NCBI GenBank assembly: GCA_017302655.1
Contig: JAFLDE010000004.1
Span: forward strand, 1 to 64,000
Length of the DNA stretch: 64,000 bases
Direction of reading: 5' to 3'
Origin: Burkholderiales bacterium
GTDB lineage: Bacteria; Pseudomonadota; Gammaproteobacteria; Burkholderiales; Burkholderiaceae_C
A program made the translations under genes and the position numbers. Under the pieces are notes generated by a model that made no database searches, was not told the DNA's origin, and was given only the letters and a program-made list of their open reading frames with translations. Positions within the stretch are counted from its first letter, which is position 1. Each line of letters opens with the position of its first letter. Below, piece after piece: positions 63,508-64,000 of the stretch.

Positions 63508-64000
63508 TCAGTCGCCCGCCTTCATTTGTGCGACGGTCTCTTCCACTTGGGCAAGGACCTTCGAGAGGTCGAAGCGAGTCAGTTGGCGCTGCTTCAGCAC
63601 ACGATCGCCCTGCACCCAGACGTCGCTCACGTGCTCGCGCGCCGCCACGTAGGCGAGTTGTGCGTCGGGGTGGTAGACCGGGCGGCATTCAGGTGCCGAG
63701 AGGTCGACGGCGATGACGTCGGCGAGCTTGCCCACTTGGATCGAACCCAGGTCGGCTTCGCGGCCCAGGGCCTTGGCGGCGTTGATCGTGGCCATTTCGA
63801 GCGCACGGCGCGCCGGCACCACGGTGGGCTTGCCGGTCGAGCCCTTGGCGAGCAAGGCGGCTTGGCGGATTTCCTCGAACATGTCCTGGCGGTTGTTGCT
63901 CGCGGCGCCGTCGGTGCCGAGAACAACGTTGACGCCCGCGGCATCGAGGTCAGCGACGCGGCAGATGCCCGAGGCGAGCTTCAGGTTGCTGCTGGCGTTG
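63508..64000 (-). CDS. amidohydrolase, TRZ/ATZ (methylthioadenosine/SAH deaminase-like) family, partial
   Basis: Only the C-terminal part of about 163 residues is in the window; the N-terminus lies beyond base 64000. NASSNLKLASGICRVADLDAAG, VLGTDGAASNNRQDMFEEIRQAALL and a late GKLADVIAVDL are hallmarks of the amidohydrolase superfamily branch that includes MtaD-type deaminases. The Asp in LGTDGAASNN would bind metal. Substrates in this branch include S-adenosylhomocysteine, methylthioadenosine, guanine and chlorohydrolase substrates, so specificity is not fixed. Confidence 0.85.
   Translation of the reverse strand, partial: NASSNLKLASGICRVADLDAAGVNVVLGTDGAASNNRQDMFEEIRQAALLAKGSTGKPTVVPARRALEMATINAAKALGREADLGSIQVGKLADVIAVDLSAPECRPVYHPDAQLAYVAAREHVSDVWVQGDRVLKQRQLTRFDLSKVLAQVEETVAQMKAGD

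Noticed and set aside
1-64000. CRISPR arrays, tRNA or rRNA genes
   Set aside because: No regularly spaced direct repeats and no tRNA- or rRNA-like conserved sequences were seen on reading; a covariance-model scan would be decisive.

Overview
The window is high-GC chromosomal DNA that looks like a betaproteobacterium of the order Burkholderiales (Ideonella/Rubrivivax/Roseateles-like). This rests on gene content and protein style: a Bug-type solute-binding protein, a Burkholderiales-type porin, a PEP-CTERM protein, and isocitrate lyase, XerD, QueG, TsaE, AmiC, Upp, RlmB and PurL of proteobacterial type. No rRNA, tRNA or CRISPR array was seen.

Layout. Positions 179-20209 are core or lightly accessory chromosome. 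They hold an MFS transporter, an ECF sigma factor with its YCII partner, a YhgE/Pip membrane protein, a secreted subtilase, a dienoyl-CoA isomerase-like crotonase, a DUF6152/DUF6644-like pair, a giant alpha-2-macroglobulin, isocitrate lyase, a MarC protein, a GNAT acetyltransferase, an Lrp/AsnC regulator, XerD and a Bug protein. Positions 46612-64000 are again chromosome: queG, tsaE-amiC, upp, rlmB, a DUF1624-like membrane protein, a PEP-CTERM protein, a DUF2189/DUF2788/HtrA cluster, a five-PAS sensor kinase, purL, and an amidohydrolase cut by the window edge.

Between them lies one mobile element, 20548-46341 (25,794 bp). It is a Tn3-family transposon with ~40 bp terminal inverted repeats (39/40 matches) and a 5 bp target duplication (ATGTT). 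It split a DUF7010-like membrane protein gene, and removing the element plus one ATGTT restores a continuous 200-codon frame. The element carries tnpA at its right end. In its interior is a divergent tyrosine recombinase/coiled-coil pair (TnpS/TnpT type) around a palindromic resolution site, as in the Tn4651 group.

The transposon has two cargo blocks. The right block (27.8-43.1 kb) is a Cd/Zn/Co resistance island: cadA-type ATPase, czcE, a porin, czcRS, czcICBA with several small His-rich or lipoprotein accessories, a transglutaminase-like protein, cadR and ynfA. MerR-type operators lie before cadA and the transglutaminase gene, and a CusR/CzcR-type palindrome lies before czcE. The left block (20.9-25.2 kb) is the most interesting part. 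It is a tight seven-gene operon of three TIR proteins, two ThsB-like (MTH538-type) TIR proteins, a stand-alone SLOG protein and a small RipA-like membrane protein. All five TIR-type proteins keep a W-x3-E motif. No SIR2/ThsA effector is present, so this looks like a split, multi-sensor relative of Thoeris anti-phage defence riding on a metal-resistance transposon.
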